NCBI GenBank assembly: GCA_905478065.1 | Contig: CAJQGZ010000019.1 | Coordinates: forward strand, 20,628-84,627 | Reading direction: 5' to 3' | Length of the DNA stretch: 64,000 nt | From: an uncultured bacterium | GTDB lineage: Bacteria; Fidelibacterota; Marinisomatia; Marinisomatales; UBA1611 | Shown here: positions 52,070 to 61,561 of the stretch, piece after piece | Layout: the number at the start of each line of letters is the position of its first letter | How positions within the stretch are numbered: position 1 is the first letter of the stretch | Notes under the pieces: model-generated | What the model was told of the DNA's origin: nothing | Database searches by the model: none | Seen by the model: only the letters and a program-made list of their open reading frames with translations | Made by a program: the position numbers and the translations under genes

Positions 52070-52990
52070 TTAATTACAAATGAAATAAGCGTTTCCACCA
52101 CTTTCTCTATTAATTGTGTGAATAAGGTCAAATAGGTCAACATTTGCATTAGAATTGACATCAATATTAGAATTAAAAAAATTATTGTTAATGATATGCT
52201 CTATGATTAATTGTGAATTGGTATTTTCATAGCAATTTAAAAACCAAATTCTCTTAATTAAAGTTGAATCTATAACGAATGGGTTAGGGATGTTATTTTG
52301 ATAACTTGCAATAGCTAATGTTCGTTCTAATTCTTTTTCATCAGCAGGGTCTTCTTTATGCCAAGCATACAATGCTTCTTTTTGAATATCGAAGAAGCTT
52401 TGGTCAGCTACATTATTGTAGACAGTATAGAAATAAAATATACTTCTGGAGATGTTCCCTTTTACGTCTTCTCTAGGTTCAAATTTCTCATTATCGTTGT
52501 CTACTTCAGAAAATTCATCAATGTACTGGTTCGGTATATTAGTCTCATAATAATCTGATCTCCACCATTTATCTGTCTCGTCATCATTAATATCTGCAAA
52601 AGGTTTGTTTCCACGAGATGAGTTAACATTTCCCCTGCAAGGGTAAAGATGATGCAAATCACTTTTTTGTGGTTCAGACCCTGCCCCCATACTTTGTGGC
52701 CAGGAATGTTCACAGTTCATATTAAGCGCATTAGTTTGCGGTCTTGGATCTTGAGATGGGTTTATTGTTATGGTATAATTAGTATAAATACCTTTCAAAG
52801 TATTATTGTCTTCTAAATCAATAATTGAATACATTTTGTCTCTGGCTTGATTATATCCAAGGGTTGAAGATGTTTTATAATTAACTATTAAGAAATTAAA
52901 AAGATTTGTTTTTGTAATCCCTGGCCCAATTAAAGTTTGAGATATCAAAAAACTTGTGGCAACCCAGAGGGCGATAATAATCTTATACAT
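52070..52990 (-). CDS. endA: Secreted endonuclease I family nuclease with a dockerin-like tail
   Basis: Exported DNase of the Endonuclease_1 (EndA/Vvn) family. The signal peptide ends near LISQ. The nuclease core shows NCEHSWPQSMG with the catalytic His, SDLHHLYP and the metal-binding RGNVNSSRGNKPF. The Trp-rich C-terminal part of the catalytic domain follows. The last 30 residues (about 275-305), read as SNIDVNSNANVDLFDLIHTIN, resemble one half of a calcium-binding dockerin repeat. The ATG at 52990 is chosen over an upstream start since it gives a clean signal peptide. It likely feeds on extracellular DNA, matching the nucleoside uptake genes in the window. Confidence 0.87.
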   Translation of the reverse strand: MYKIIIALWVATSFLISQTLIGPGITKTNLFNFLIVNYKTSSTLGYNQARDKMYSIIDLEDNNTLKGIYTNYTITINPSQDPRPQTNALNMNCEHSWPQSMGAGSEPQKSDLHHLYPCRGNVNSSRGNKPFADINDDETDKWWRSDYYETNIPNQYIDEFSEVDNDNEKFEPREDVKGNISRSIFYFYTVYNNVADQSFFDIQKEALYAWHKEDPADEKELERTLAIASYQNNIPNPFVIDSTLIKRIWFLNCYENTNSQLIIEHIINNNFFNSNIDVNSNANVDLFDLIHTINRESGGNAYFICN

Positions 52991-53108
52991 TATAAATAAT
53001 TTAAATTTATAATAATTAACAAAAAAGCATCGCATGAAAAAATTTGACTTATTTTTATAACCTAACTATCTTAATTCCTTATAAAAAAATAATTAAGTAA
53101 ATTTAGTT

Positions 53109-53948
53109 ATGGATAACTTGCAACCTACATCCTTTGCTCCAATAATAAATGATCCAGTTGAATCGACATCTGGATTAACTATAAATGATTTAAATAAATA
53201 CTTACCAGCGCTTCAAACTGTTGATGATATAATTATGAATGCAGACAGCATGAAGGAGGGTCTTTTTTGGGCCGAAGGTTTAAAAGGATTAAAAAAAATC
53301 CCTGAAAAATCTATTGATTTAATCATAACAGAGCCACCAAAAGAGCCATGGATAAATCTAGATGATAAAGGAGGTCAACTAACTCTCCAAGAATATTATG
53401 AATGGAACCATGAATGGTTGCTAGAGGCTAGTCGAGTTTTAAAAAATACGGGTGGAATTTATTTATTATGCGATTGGAGTCGCTCAAATATGTACAATGG
53501 CTTATTAAATGAAAGATTTATAGTTCAAAATAGAATAACTTGGTACAATAGATTAGCAAAAAATAATAATCAAAACCTTACATGGAAAAATCAATCCGGT
53601 GATATTTGGTTTGCTACTAAAAATGAAGATTTTTTATTTAATAATAATGCTACTAGTTTAAAATCAGAAAGAAAACTGCTTTTAAATGATAGAGAAAGAA
53701 AAGCGCAAACTAATTTTTGGTTTGACATACCGGCAGCGACGAATAAAAATGCAAGATATTCAAATAAATTGTACTCAAAAATATTAGATGCAAGTAGCTT
53801 CAAATTAAATTGGGTTTTAGATCCTTTTATGAAAAATGGAGATATAGGATTATCTTGTAAAAAAGCAGGCCGCCGGTTTATTGGCTTCGAGGCGAATAAA
53901 GATTTATCACTGATGTCAATGAAAAGAATAGACCAAAATGAAAACTAA
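53109..53948 (+). CDS. DNA methyltransferase-like protein with degenerate motifs
   Basis: Protein of 279 residues with the order of a beta-class N4/N6 DNA methyltransferase. Motif IV is at residues 70-77 (DLIITEPP), the region before motif I resembles motif X (NKLYSKILDASS), and motif I is at about 238 (VLDPFMKNGDIG), followed by CKKAGRRFIGFE. The key positions are changed: the catalytic (D/N)PP(Y/F/W) is here EPPK, and the SAM loop DPFxGSGT is DPFMKNGD. No restriction gene is nearby. The gene is 6 nt before yqeY in a row leading to dnaG. It may be an inactive or altered enzyme, perhaps for binding DNA. Confidence 0.7.
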   Translation: MDNLQPTSFAPIINDPVESTSGLTINDLNKYLPALQTVDDIIMNADSMKEGLFWAEGLKGLKKIPEKSIDLIITEPPKEPWINLDDKGGQLTLQEYYEWNHEWLLEASRVLKNTGGIYLLCDWSRSNMYNGLLNERFIVQNRITWYNRLAKNNNQNLTWKNQSGDIWFATKNEDFLFNNNATSLKSERKLLLNDRERKAQTNFWFDIPAATNKNARYSNKLYSKILDASSFKLNWVLDPFMKNGDIGLSCKKAGRRFIGFEANKDLSLMSMKRIDQNEN

Positions 53949-53954
53949 GTATAT

Positions 53955-54398
53955 ATGGATTATACTGAAAAAATAAAACAAGATATGTATCAAGCTATGA
54001 AGGCTAATGAGAAGGTAAAAGCCAACATTCTTCGCTCTCTTCTTGCATCACTAAAAAAAAAACAAATTGAGGATAAGAATACTTTAAGCGAAGAAATATT
54101 TTACACCATTGTAAAAAAAATGGCAAAACAGCTTAAAGAGTCTATGGAAGTATATCATGAAGCCGGTAGGAAAGAACTTGCTGAAACAGAAAAATCTGAA
54201 TTAAAAATTATTCAAGAGTATCTGCCAAAGCAGCTTTCTGAACAAGAGACTTTAAAGCTAATTAAAAATGTTATTAATCAAGTTTCTGCAAAATCTGTAT
54301 CTGATATTGGAAAAGTAATGTCATTAGTTATGCAGCAAAGCGGCGGGAAATTAGATGGTGGGTTAGCGAATAGAATTGCCAAGCAATTATTGCAATAA
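53955..54398 (+). CDS. yqeY: GatB/YqeY domain-containing protein
   Basis: Helical protein of 147 residues with the YqeY pattern. The N-terminal stretch KIKQDMYQAMKANEKVKANILRSLL is followed by KQLKESMEVYHEAGRKELAETEKSELKIIQEYLPKQL as long helices, and the C-terminal block SDIGKVMSLVMQQSGGKLDGGL, all shown here in short parts only. The domain resembles the tRNA-binding tail of GatB but occurs alone; its function is unsettled. It is often next to rpsU and dnaG in bacteria, which fits the dnaG two genes downstream. cvpA starts directly after its stop. Confidence 0.92.
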   Translation: MDYTEKIKQDMYQAMKANEKVKANILRSLLASLKKKQIEDKNTLSEEIFYTIVKKMAKQLKESMEVYHEAGRKELAETEKSELKIIQEYLPKQLSEQETLKLIKNVINQVSAKSVSDIGKVMSLVMQQSGGKLDGGLANRIAKQLLQ

Positions 54399-54926
54399 AT
54401 GGGATGGTTTTTAGATGGCATTGCGCTCTCTTACATGCTTTTTAATGGTGTTATAGGATACAATAGGGGGCTAGTAGACGAGTTAGGAAGACTATTCACA
54501 TTAGTTTTATCAATTTTAATTGCCACAAGTAAAACGGCGTATTTTTCTAATTTGATTTTAAAAAACATGAGCATTGAACCATGGTTATCTACTTTGATTG
54601 CTTTTTGTCTAATATTTTCAACGGTTTTAATATTTGGAAGAATATTAACAAGGTTGTTTAAAATTGCACTTTTATCTAAATCTAATATTTGGATGAATAA
54701 TATATTGGGCTTCTTTTTTGCTAGTATTAAGGGATATTGTATTATTTCCGTATTTTTTTGGATTATTAGTATTTTACCTTTAGACAAATGGACAATCATA
54801 ATTGAACAAAATTCAAAAGTAGTTCAAACTACCAATTATTTTAGAATTAGTATTATAAGTTTTTTTGGTTGGGAAGACCCTGTCTTCTACAGTGCAAACT
54901 TTTTAAGAAAGTTAGTCCAGCCCTGA
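54399..54926 (+). CDS. cvpA: CvpA family membrane protein
   Basis: Inner-membrane protein of 175 residues with about four transmembrane helices (about 5-22, 30-47, 65-85, 100-125) and the N-terminal GYNRGLVDELGRL pattern of CvpA/colicin V production proteins. Family members link to stress survival and colicin V uptake or export, and the molecular role is uncertain. It starts on the base after the yqeY stop, and its TGA shares bases with the dnaG ATG (TGATG). This implies translational coupling. Confidence 0.8.
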   Translation: MGWFLDGIALSYMLFNGVIGYNRGLVDELGRLFTLVLSILIATSKTAYFSNLILKNMSIEPWLSTLIAFCLIFSTVLIFGRILTRLFKIALLSKSNIWMNNILGFFFASIKGYCIISVFFWIISILPLDKWTIIIEQNSKVVQTTNYFRISIISFFGWEDPVFYSANFLRKLVQP

Positions 54927-56674
54927 TGCCAAAAATTCCGCAAAATACAATTGATAAGATTCGAGATTTAGCAGATATCGTTGATGTTATTTCTACAGAA
55001 ATTGAGCTTAAAAGAAGAGGGGTAAACTATTTTGGTGTGTGCCCGTTTCATGATGAAAACACTCCATCATTTAGTGTCTCGCCATCTAAGCAAATATATC
55101 ATTGCTTTGGCTGTGGAAATGGAGGGAATGTATTTACTTTTATTATGGAGTTTCAAAAATTAACATTTTTTGAGGCTATTAAGTTTTTAGCGAATAAATA
55201 CAATGTGGTTTTAGAGATTGCAAATAGTAATTCATCTTCGAATGAATATTCATTTTTAAAAAAAATTCATGAGGATGCTACTCTTTTATTTCAACAAAAT
55301 TTATTTTCTGATGCTGGTAGAAATCCATTACAATATTTAATGGATAGAAACCTCAGTGAAAGTGTGATAAAAAAATTTCGAATTGGATTTGCTTTTGACA
55401 GTTGGAATAACCTCTACAACAAAATCAGTTTCGATTACAAGGATAAATTTCAAAATATAATGAAAACGGGCCTATTTATTCGCTCTGAGAAGGGTACTTT
55501 CGATAGATTTAGATCAAGAATAATATTTCCGATATTTCATCAATCAGGGGAAGTAATTGCCTTTGGTGGAAGAGATTATAAGAAGAACGACCTTGCAAAA
55601 TATTTAAATTCTCCCGAGACAGCTATTTACCAAAAAAGCAATACTTTATATGGTTTACATATAACAAAAGATGATATAAGAAAAAAAGGTTATGCTCTTC
55701 TTGTAGAAGGTTATATGGATCTTTTACAATTATACCAAGCTGGAATAAAACCGGTAGTATCTGTATCGGGAACTTCCTTAACAAAAAACCATGCTAATTT
55801 AATATCCAAACATGTCAAAAAAGTCATCTTACTTTATGATGGAGACTCAGCCGGCGCGAATGCGGTTCTACGTGCAGGTTTTATCCTCCTTCAGGTTGGT
55901 GTAGAGGCTTATGTTGTTCGACCCCCGGACAAATTAGACCCGGATGACTGGCTTTTGGAACAGGGATTTGATGCTATAAAAAAAGCTATTCAAAGCCCAA
56001 CTGAGTTTCTTGATTTCCACCTTGAATTTCATAAAGCAAAAAAGCTTAGAGGCGTCCAAAAAAGTGATTATTTACATGACATAATAGGAAATATTAAAAC
56101 CATAAATGATTCAATCATTAAAAACGAAATAATTAGGGACCTTGCAGAAAAAATGAGGATACAAGAAATAGATTTGTTGCAAATACTTAACTTGAAAAGA
56201 AACTTTAATAAATCAGAAATTGTTGATGTAGATCATAATTTATTTGAGTTCAAAACTAAATTACAAAGAGCGGAGTTAGAATTAATCAAAATTTTTATTA
56301 ACTCAAATTTTAAGGCAAGAAAAGTGTTGAAAAAAAACATTGGCCTTGACTTATTTTCCCATGAGCTACTTATCAAGATTATAAGTAAAATACTTAATGA
56401 CGAAACAATTGAAAATTCTAAACTTGTAGAACATTTTCCAGAAAAAAAAGAACGTGAATTTATATCACAGCTTTTAATAGAAGGAAAAGAAGAGGAGTAT
56501 TCTGAGAAAGTCGTTACAGATTGTATTAAAACAATTAAATCGATTGCTATTAAAAATAGAATTGAAGACCTTAGATTTGTTATCCAAGCCAATGAAAAAT
56601 CAGGAGTAGGCACATCAAAAGAATTAGAAGAAGTAATGAAGCTTCAAAAAAAACTTATAGAGTACCGTCAATGA
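54926..56674 (+). CDS. dnaG: DNA primase
   Basis: Makes RNA primers for replication. The zinc-binding domain (about residues 35-65) has CPFH and CFGCG. The catalytic core and Toprim domain follow, with LLVEGYMDLL (about residues 255-264) and LLYDGDSAG. A C-terminal helical part of about 180 residues is shorter and more diverged than the usual DnaB-binding domain. The ATG at 54926, sharing a base with the cvpA stop, gives the normal start MPKIPQNTID; the upstream in-frame start would add 19 unlike residues. Total 582 residues. Confidence 0.95.
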   Translation: MPKIPQNTIDKIRDLADIVDVISTEIELKRRGVNYFGVCPFHDENTPSFSVSPSKQIYHCFGCGNGGNVFTFIMEFQKLTFFEAIKFLANKYNVVLEIANSNSSSNEYSFLKKIHEDATLLFQQNLFSDAGRNPLQYLMDRNLSESVIKKFRIGFAFDSWNNLYNKISFDYKDKFQNIMKTGLFIRSEKGTFDRFRSRIIFPIFHQSGEVIAFGGRDYKKNDLAKYLNSPETAIYQKSNTLYGLHITKDDIRKKGYALLVEGYMDLLQLYQAGIKPVVSVSGTSLTKNHANLISKHVKKVILLYDGDSAGANAVLRAGFILLQVGVEAYVVRPPDKLDPDDWLLEQGFDAIKKAIQSPTEFLDFHLEFHKAKKLRGVQKSDYLHDIIGNIKTINDSIIKNEIIRDLAEKMRIQEIDLLQILNLKRNFNKSEIVDVDHNLFEFKTKLQRAELELIKIFINSNFKARKVLKKNIGLDLFSHELLIKIISKILNDETIENSKLVEHFPEKKEREFISQLLIEGKEEEYSEKVVTDCIKTIKSIAIKNRIEDLRFVIQANEKSGVGTSKELEEVMKLQKKLIEYRQ

Positions 56675-57894
56675 GGCATTGGATATTTGTATTGATATTT
56701 TCTACTCTTCTTGGGAATATGAATGCTCATCAAGTTCAGCTTGTTACTCATCATGAAAAAGAAAACGGTGTTCTCATAAGGATAGTTGTTAGTAATGTAC
56801 CCGAGGTTGATGATATCGCAGGCTGGGTTGGGCAAGAAAATTGGTTCTACTTAACTTTAAATAAATCTGTTTTTGCTGAAAACGTTTTGGAAAGTCTTAA
56901 AGCAGGCTCACCAATTTTAGAGATTGAAGGAATTCAGAATCCTGAATCTGTTCAAATAGGCTTTCTAATGGAGAACTATATTTCTGATTTTGAAATATTT
57001 CATTCACCTTCAAACAGAGTATTTTTAATTCATCTTTGGCATAAGCTTGATGTCGAAAATATTGCAGATATAAAAAAATCTGAAAATAAAAACAATAACA
57101 AAATCTTTTCGCTAATTGATCAAAATAAAAATCGAAAACCTTTTTATGAATCTTTCATCGATGCTCGCGAAAAGTATGGCCCTGAAAAATATTTTGTTTG
57201 GTATAATAATTGGTACAGTACGGAAGATGAAATAACTAGTTCAACTGATACTGCAAACAAAAGTAAAAGTAAAACAGATATATGGGAAAAACATTGGTCG
57301 GGAGGAAGCTCTTTAGAAAAAAAAGATCTTACCTACGGTCCTCCATTACCTGCGAGAGTAGAAACATCCAATACTGCTCTTCAAAAAACTAAAACTATAA
57401 AAACACAAGAAGAAATTCTAAATAAGAATGAAGTTTCTAAAAATATTACAGAAAAAAAATTAAATGATTTAAAAAATGAAATAATTGAAAGAAAAAAGAA
57501 GCTAGTCGAAAAAGAAAATAAGCTTAAAAGTAAAAAACCTAAAAAAATCAAACAAAAAGTAAAGCCTAAGATTATAAAGAAAAATAATTCAGAAGATTTA
57601 GCGGCATATGCAATCGAACCAAATCTTACAAATAGAAAGACATATCTTAAAATAGGTTGTAATCTTACCGGCGTAAATGTATATCTAGATGGTCGCAGAG
57701 TAGGGAAGACACCTTTAACAAAAAGGCTGCCTGTCTCTTCCGGTTGGCACAGAATAAGAATTGATGTTCCCGGAGCAAAAAAATTCAATAAGTCCGGGAT
57801 CCCAAATCCAGACTTTAGAGATGTTTTTATTACGAAGGGTAGAACTCAAAAAGTCACTTTTAACTTTTTAAATGATGAAGAACAGCCTGGATAA
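56671..57894 (+). CDS. Exported PEGA-domain protein, first copy
   Basis: Protein of 407 residues with a signal peptide (about 1-19). An N-terminal beta domain (about 20-125) contains the motif DDIAGWVGQENWFYLTL. A Lys/Glu/Asn-rich linker with coiled-coil character (about 225-305) and a C-terminal PEGA domain (about 325-400) follow. The PEGA core reads VYLDGRRVGKTPL with SGWHRIRID, typical of this surface-layer or scaffold domain. It overlaps dnaG by 4 nt (ATGA) and its downstream paralogue by 23 nt. A role in the cell wall or S-layer is likely, but no substrate is known. Confidence 0.75.
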   Translation: MRHWIFVLIFSTLLGNMNAHQVQLVTHHEKENGVLIRIVVSNVPEVDDIAGWVGQENWFYLTLNKSVFAENVLESLKAGSPILEIEGIQNPESVQIGFLMENYISDFEIFHSPSNRVFLIHLWHKLDVENIADIKKSENKNNNKIFSLIDQNKNRKPFYESFIDAREKYGPEKYFVWYNNWYSTEDEITSSTDTANKSKSKTDIWEKHWSGGSSLEKKDLTYGPPLPARVETSNTALQKTKTIKTQEEILNKNEVSKNITEKKLNDLKNEIIERKKKLVEKENKLKSKKPKKIKQKVKPKIIKKNNSEDLAAYAIEPNLTNRKTYLKIGCNLTGVNVYLDGRRVGKTPLTKRLPVSSGWHRIRIDVPGAKKFNKSGIPNPDFRDVFITKGRTQKVTFNFLNDEEQPG

Positions 57895-58807
57895 AGTGTC
57901 TAAGAATTTTTTGACTCCCGTTAGGTTTCATAAATTACTTATTTATATCTTATTTATAGCGAGCTTAAGCGGGCAATTCAATTCAAGTATTGTACATATT
58001 GATATTATATCAGAGCCCGAAAAAGTAGAAACTTCAATTATTTTTGATGAAATCATTGATCGAGATGATGTGTCTGGCTGGATTGATCGTAATAATTATT
58101 TTACATTAAGTTTGTTCAATGTCTCATTAAATACAAATAAAGTAATTTCTGACGAGCATAAGTATCCTCTTCTTTCTGTTGAATCTGCAAATACAGATGG
58201 TTCCGTACAAATAATTTTTAATACGGCAAAAAAAATAGAATCTTATCAATTAATTCGTCATTCAAAAGATAAAAACCTTTTAGTTATTTTAAACTATGGT
58301 AAAGATCACGAAGAAGAAAAAGATGAAGATGAAGGTGGACTAGTCCAATCTTTTATAGTCGAAGAATTACCAGATACTTTTGACGTAATGAAAGATCGTT
58401 GGAGGCATCCTAAAAATTGGAAAGAAGCTAGAGAACGTTCAAGTATAAGAATATTATGTGATACAAAAGACTTACCAATATATGTAAACAATCAACTTGT
58501 TGGAAAAACGCCATTAGAATATGCAGTTGATGTGCTTCCGGGTTGGCACCAAGTTGGTTATTTCCCTACTGATCCAGCGCTAACTCCTCAACCGAAATCT
58601 CCAAAAGAAAAAATGATGGATAATATATTAAGGATGGGGGTTCTAGATGTGTATGTTGAGGAAGGTAAAGAGCAGGAAATAGTACTTAATTACCAGAGCC
58701 TAGATCAAGATGTTTTAGCGTTTCAAAAAAGTATCACTGCTGGTAGCTGGATTGGATTTAGTTTATTTTTTTTACTAGTTGTGCTTACGAGTTGGGGGAT
58801 AGCATAA
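57872..58807 (+). CDS. PEGA-domain protein, second copy with a C-terminal membrane helix
   Basis: Paralogue of the preceding protein, 311 residues. A signal or anchor helix (about 20-37) precedes the same N-terminal domain, with motif DDVSGWIDRNNYFTLSL aligning with the first copy. An acidic linker (EEEKDEDEGG) follows, then a PEGA domain (about 195-285) with IYVNNQLVGKTPLEY and GWHQVGYF. It ends with a transmembrane helix near the C-terminus (about 292-310). The ATG at 57872 overlaps the first copy by 23 nt. A GTG at 57896, one base after that stop, is an equal choice and would begin MSKNFLTP. Confidence 0.72.
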   Translation: MMKNSLDKVSKNFLTPVRFHKLLIYILFIASLSGQFNSSIVHIDIISEPEKVETSIIFDEIIDRDDVSGWIDRNNYFTLSLFNVSLNTNKVISDEHKYPLLSVESANTDGSVQIIFNTAKKIESYQLIRHSKDKNLLVILNYGKDHEEEKDEDEGGLVQSFIVEELPDTFDVMKDRWRHPKNWKEARERSSIRILCDTKDLPIYVNNQLVGKTPLEYAVDVLPGWHQVGYFPTDPALTPQPKSPKEKMMDNILRMGVLDVYVEEGKEQEIVLNYQSLDQDVLAFQKSITAGSWIGFSLFFLLVVLTSWGIA

Positions 58808-60717
58808 AAAAGAAATCTCTTCTATGGTTTTTATTAATCACTCTTTTTTTACCGATTCAAAATGGTGTTTTTTCTCAAACAAAAGAGAAAAGTAAAGTAC
58901 CTAAACGACTTGTCAAGGGCAAGTCGCTCTATTACTCCTATTGGAATCCATATAGAAGAAAATTAGATAATAAACATAGTCGTGATTTTTTCATATCAGT
59001 TCCATACTTTGAAGCCGTAAAAAATAAGCAGGGAAAAATCAAAACCGTAGTCAAGTATAGTCCTAAAAATGAGAAAATTGATTCTTGGCACTTAGTATGG
59101 AACCGAAAAGGGGATCGGTCAGAATACCAGATAAAATTTCATCAAAAAGGTGAAATAACAAGGCTAGATAGTTTGCTATTTTCCCATAAGCTAAGTGAGG
59201 TGAAGCCTGGCTGGAGAGCTAAAGTAAAAAGTAAAAAAGATGGAAGGCCTCTAAGGTATGATGTATATGATGAAAATGGAATTAGGTTGTATTTTTACAG
59301 ATTCCATTATGCGCAAAGATCTGATTCAATCTTGTCTATGGAAACAATACAATCATCCTATTTTAGATCAGATAGTACATTGGTAGGTCGGCATGTTCTC
59401 TTCATGGAAAATGGAGAATGGTTGAGAGAAATTCACTTTAAAAATTCAAAAAATGATTTAGAGGGTGTGACCAAATTTGATGTTTCCTTAGCTAATGAGG
59501 AAACAGTAATAACTAGGTTAGACAAAGAAGGCAAAGAAATAGGAAGTAGAATTATTCAATTATCGTACCCTGACCAATTATCTTACAGGTTTGAATGGAA
59601 ACCAGATACAGTTTTAATTGTAGAGAATATAGAAATTAAAAAGGATACTATAACGACATACATAAGCCCTGTTTTAACTAGTCTTTGGTACGGGCTTCCT
59701 CTATTTAGTGAATCTGCTTTAAACTCAAAATTATCAAAACCAATTTTTGGCTTTTTTTTTGCACCAAGAGGTAATATGATTATAAAAGGGAAAAAATATA
59801 GCCTAGGAATGGAAGTCGTCGCTTATGATATTCCCATTCAAGATTCAACGGAGTCTATTAGTGGTATTGGAGCATTTGCAGCAGCACAATATGATTTAAA
59901 TAAAAAGTTTAAATGGATTCCTCAAAATGTTGAAGCAGCATTAAGGATAGGAGGAGGAATGCTTTCTAATGGTTATGGATTATCATTGAGTAGTTCTTTT
60001 GGATATCATTTTATACCTAGTCGTTTATATTTAGGTGTTTATGCTCAATCCATAATCGCTTTCGATGAAATAATGCCAGGTAAAACTACAGCTTGGAGCA
60101 GCCTTGGCATTTCTTTAGGAACAAATGTGGGCGATATAAACCCAGACTTATTAAGACCGTATAAAGACCGTTTGGATGAAGAAGCTTTATTTTTTAGCAT
60201 GGCTAAAGAGTTATTAACTACCTCAGAACTAATTATTTCTGATAATAATCCTTTTATAATAGATACAATAATTTCAGAATTATATTTAAATCCGAATACT
60301 TTTAATGAGATGACATTAAGGACACCATTTTTTTTAAAACTTGGGCAATCAGAAATAAGATTTATTTTATCATATTTAAATTATACTTTTATCCCAAAAA
60401 ATAACAATGACCCCATTTTTGGTAACGACGCATATTTTTTTGGTGTAAATATTAACTTAGATAATTTATTTGGTTTTAAAGAAAGCAACTTAAAAAAATA
60501 TTTCAGTTTACAGGCTGGTTCATACAATACTGGTTTTGGAATTTTGACTGGGCTGAACATTGATTATGATATTAAAAGTATGCCAATATATGTAAGCACA
60601 TATGGAAAACTATATGGTCTTCCAAATGAAGAAATTTTTACAGGTTGGTTAAGTTATGGCATTGGAGTAGGAATAAAATTAGATAAACTATTAAATAGAG
60701 CGGAACCAAAAGAATGA
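58792..60717 (+). CDS. Unknown large exported protein, barrel-like C-terminal half
   Basis: No family was recognised. The 641-residue product has a signal peptide (about 8-28) and begins at TTG 58792, overlapping the second PEGA gene by 16 nt. The first 270 residues are Lys-rich with many beta segments and DENGIRLYFYRF-type repeats. From about residue 290 the pattern is a barrel: repeated aromatic, Gly-ended strands (FGFFFAPRG, LGVYAQS, LSSSFGYHF) and a final segment rich in Gly and Leu. It probably reaches the outer membrane and may partner with the two PEGA proteins. It lies 26 nt before gpmA. Confidence 0.55.
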   Translation: MGDSIKKKSLLWFLLITLFLPIQNGVFSQTKEKSKVPKRLVKGKSLYYSYWNPYRRKLDNKHSRDFFISVPYFEAVKNKQGKIKTVVKYSPKNEKIDSWHLVWNRKGDRSEYQIKFHQKGEITRLDSLLFSHKLSEVKPGWRAKVKSKKDGRPLRYDVYDENGIRLYFYRFHYAQRSDSILSMETIQSSYFRSDSTLVGRHVLFMENGEWLREIHFKNSKNDLEGVTKFDVSLANEETVITRLDKEGKEIGSRIIQLSYPDQLSYRFEWKPDTVLIVENIEIKKDTITTYISPVLTSLWYGLPLFSESALNSKLSKPIFGFFFAPRGNMIIKGKKYSLGMEVVAYDIPIQDSTESISGIGAFAAAQYDLNKKFKWIPQNVEAALRIGGGMLSNGYGLSLSSSFGYHFIPSRLYLGVYAQSIIAFDEIMPGKTTAWSSLGISLGTNVGDINPDLLRPYKDRLDEEALFFSMAKELLTTSELIISDNNPFIIDTIISELYLNPNTFNEMTLRTPFFLKLGQSEIRFILSYLNYTFIPKNNNDPIFGNDAYFFGVNINLDNLFGFKESNLKKYFSLQAGSYNTGFGILTGLNIDYDIKSMPIYVSTYGKLYGLPNEEIFTGWLSYGIGVGIKLDKLLNRAEPKE

Positions 60718-60743
60718 GTTTTTTATAAAAGGGGGAGTGAAAA

Positions 60744-61487
60744 ATGAAATTAGTTTTATTAAGACATGGCCAAAGTAAGTGGAACTTAGAAAATAAGTTC
60801 ACAGGATGGACAGATGTAGAATTAACAAAAAAAGGAGAATCTGAAGCTAAAAGAGCAGGGAAATTAATTGGGGAAGAGGGTATAAAACTCGATTTGGTTT
60901 ATACTTCAGTTTTAAAAAGAGCAATAAATACGATGAATATTTGTTTATCTAACTTTGATAATAATAAGCCTGATATATTTTATGATTGGAGATTAAATGA
61001 GCGTCACTATGGATCTTTACAAGGACTAAACAAGTCAGAGACTGCAAAAAAATATGGAGATGATCAGGTATTAATATGGAGAAGAAGTTATGATATTAGT
61101 CCTCCATCACTTAGTTCGGATGATGAAAGACACCCGCGGTTTGATAAGAAATATGAAAGTTTAGATAAAAGTATTTTGCCTTCGAGCGAATGTTTAAAGG
61201 ATACTGTGAAAAGATTTTTACCTTTTTGGGAAAAAACAATAAGTCTGAAAGTAAAAGAAGGTAAAAAAGTAATGATTGTCGCTCATGGAAATTCTTTACG
61301 CGCATTAGTAAAGCACTTAGATAGAATCTCAGATGATAAAATTATTAGTTTAAATATTCCAACAGGAATCCCATTAGTTTATGAATTAAATCAAGATTTA
61401 AAACCAATTAAAAGTTATTATCTTGGTAATCAAGATGACATTAGAGAAAAAATAAAAGCCGTAGCTAAACAAGGTGAGTCTAAATGA
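60744..61487 (+). CDS. gpmA: 2,3-bisphosphoglycerate-dependent phosphoglycerate mutase
   Basis: Glycolytic mutase (3-PG to 2-PG) of the histidine phosphatase superfamily, 247 residues. LRHGQSKWN carries the phosphorylated His near residue 8. [12 protein letters not shown] follows, then [14 protein letters not shown], and the second catalytic His is in [18 protein letters not shown]-type Shine-Dalgarno lies about 6 nt before the ATG. It is the last gene of the plus-strand row that starts with the methyltransferase-like gene. The 74-nt convergent gap after it holds no clear terminator. Confidence 0.94.
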   Translation: MKLVLLRHGQSKWNLENKFTGWTDVELTKKGESEAKRAGKLIGEEGIKLDLVYTSVLKRAINTMNICLSNFDNNKPDIFYDWRLNERHYGSLQGLNKSETAKKYGDDQVLIWRRSYDISPPSLSSDDERHPRFDKKYESLDKSILPSSECLKDTVKRFLPFWEKTISLKVKEGKKVMIVAHGNSLRALVKHLDRISDDKIISLNIPTGIPLVYELNQDLKPIKSYYLGNQDDIREKIKAVAKQGESK

Positions 61488-61561
61488 ACTGTTTTGTTAC
61501 TTTACAATAACTAAACTAAATAAGGCAATCGAGCTACTTATATTACCATTAATTAGTTGAA

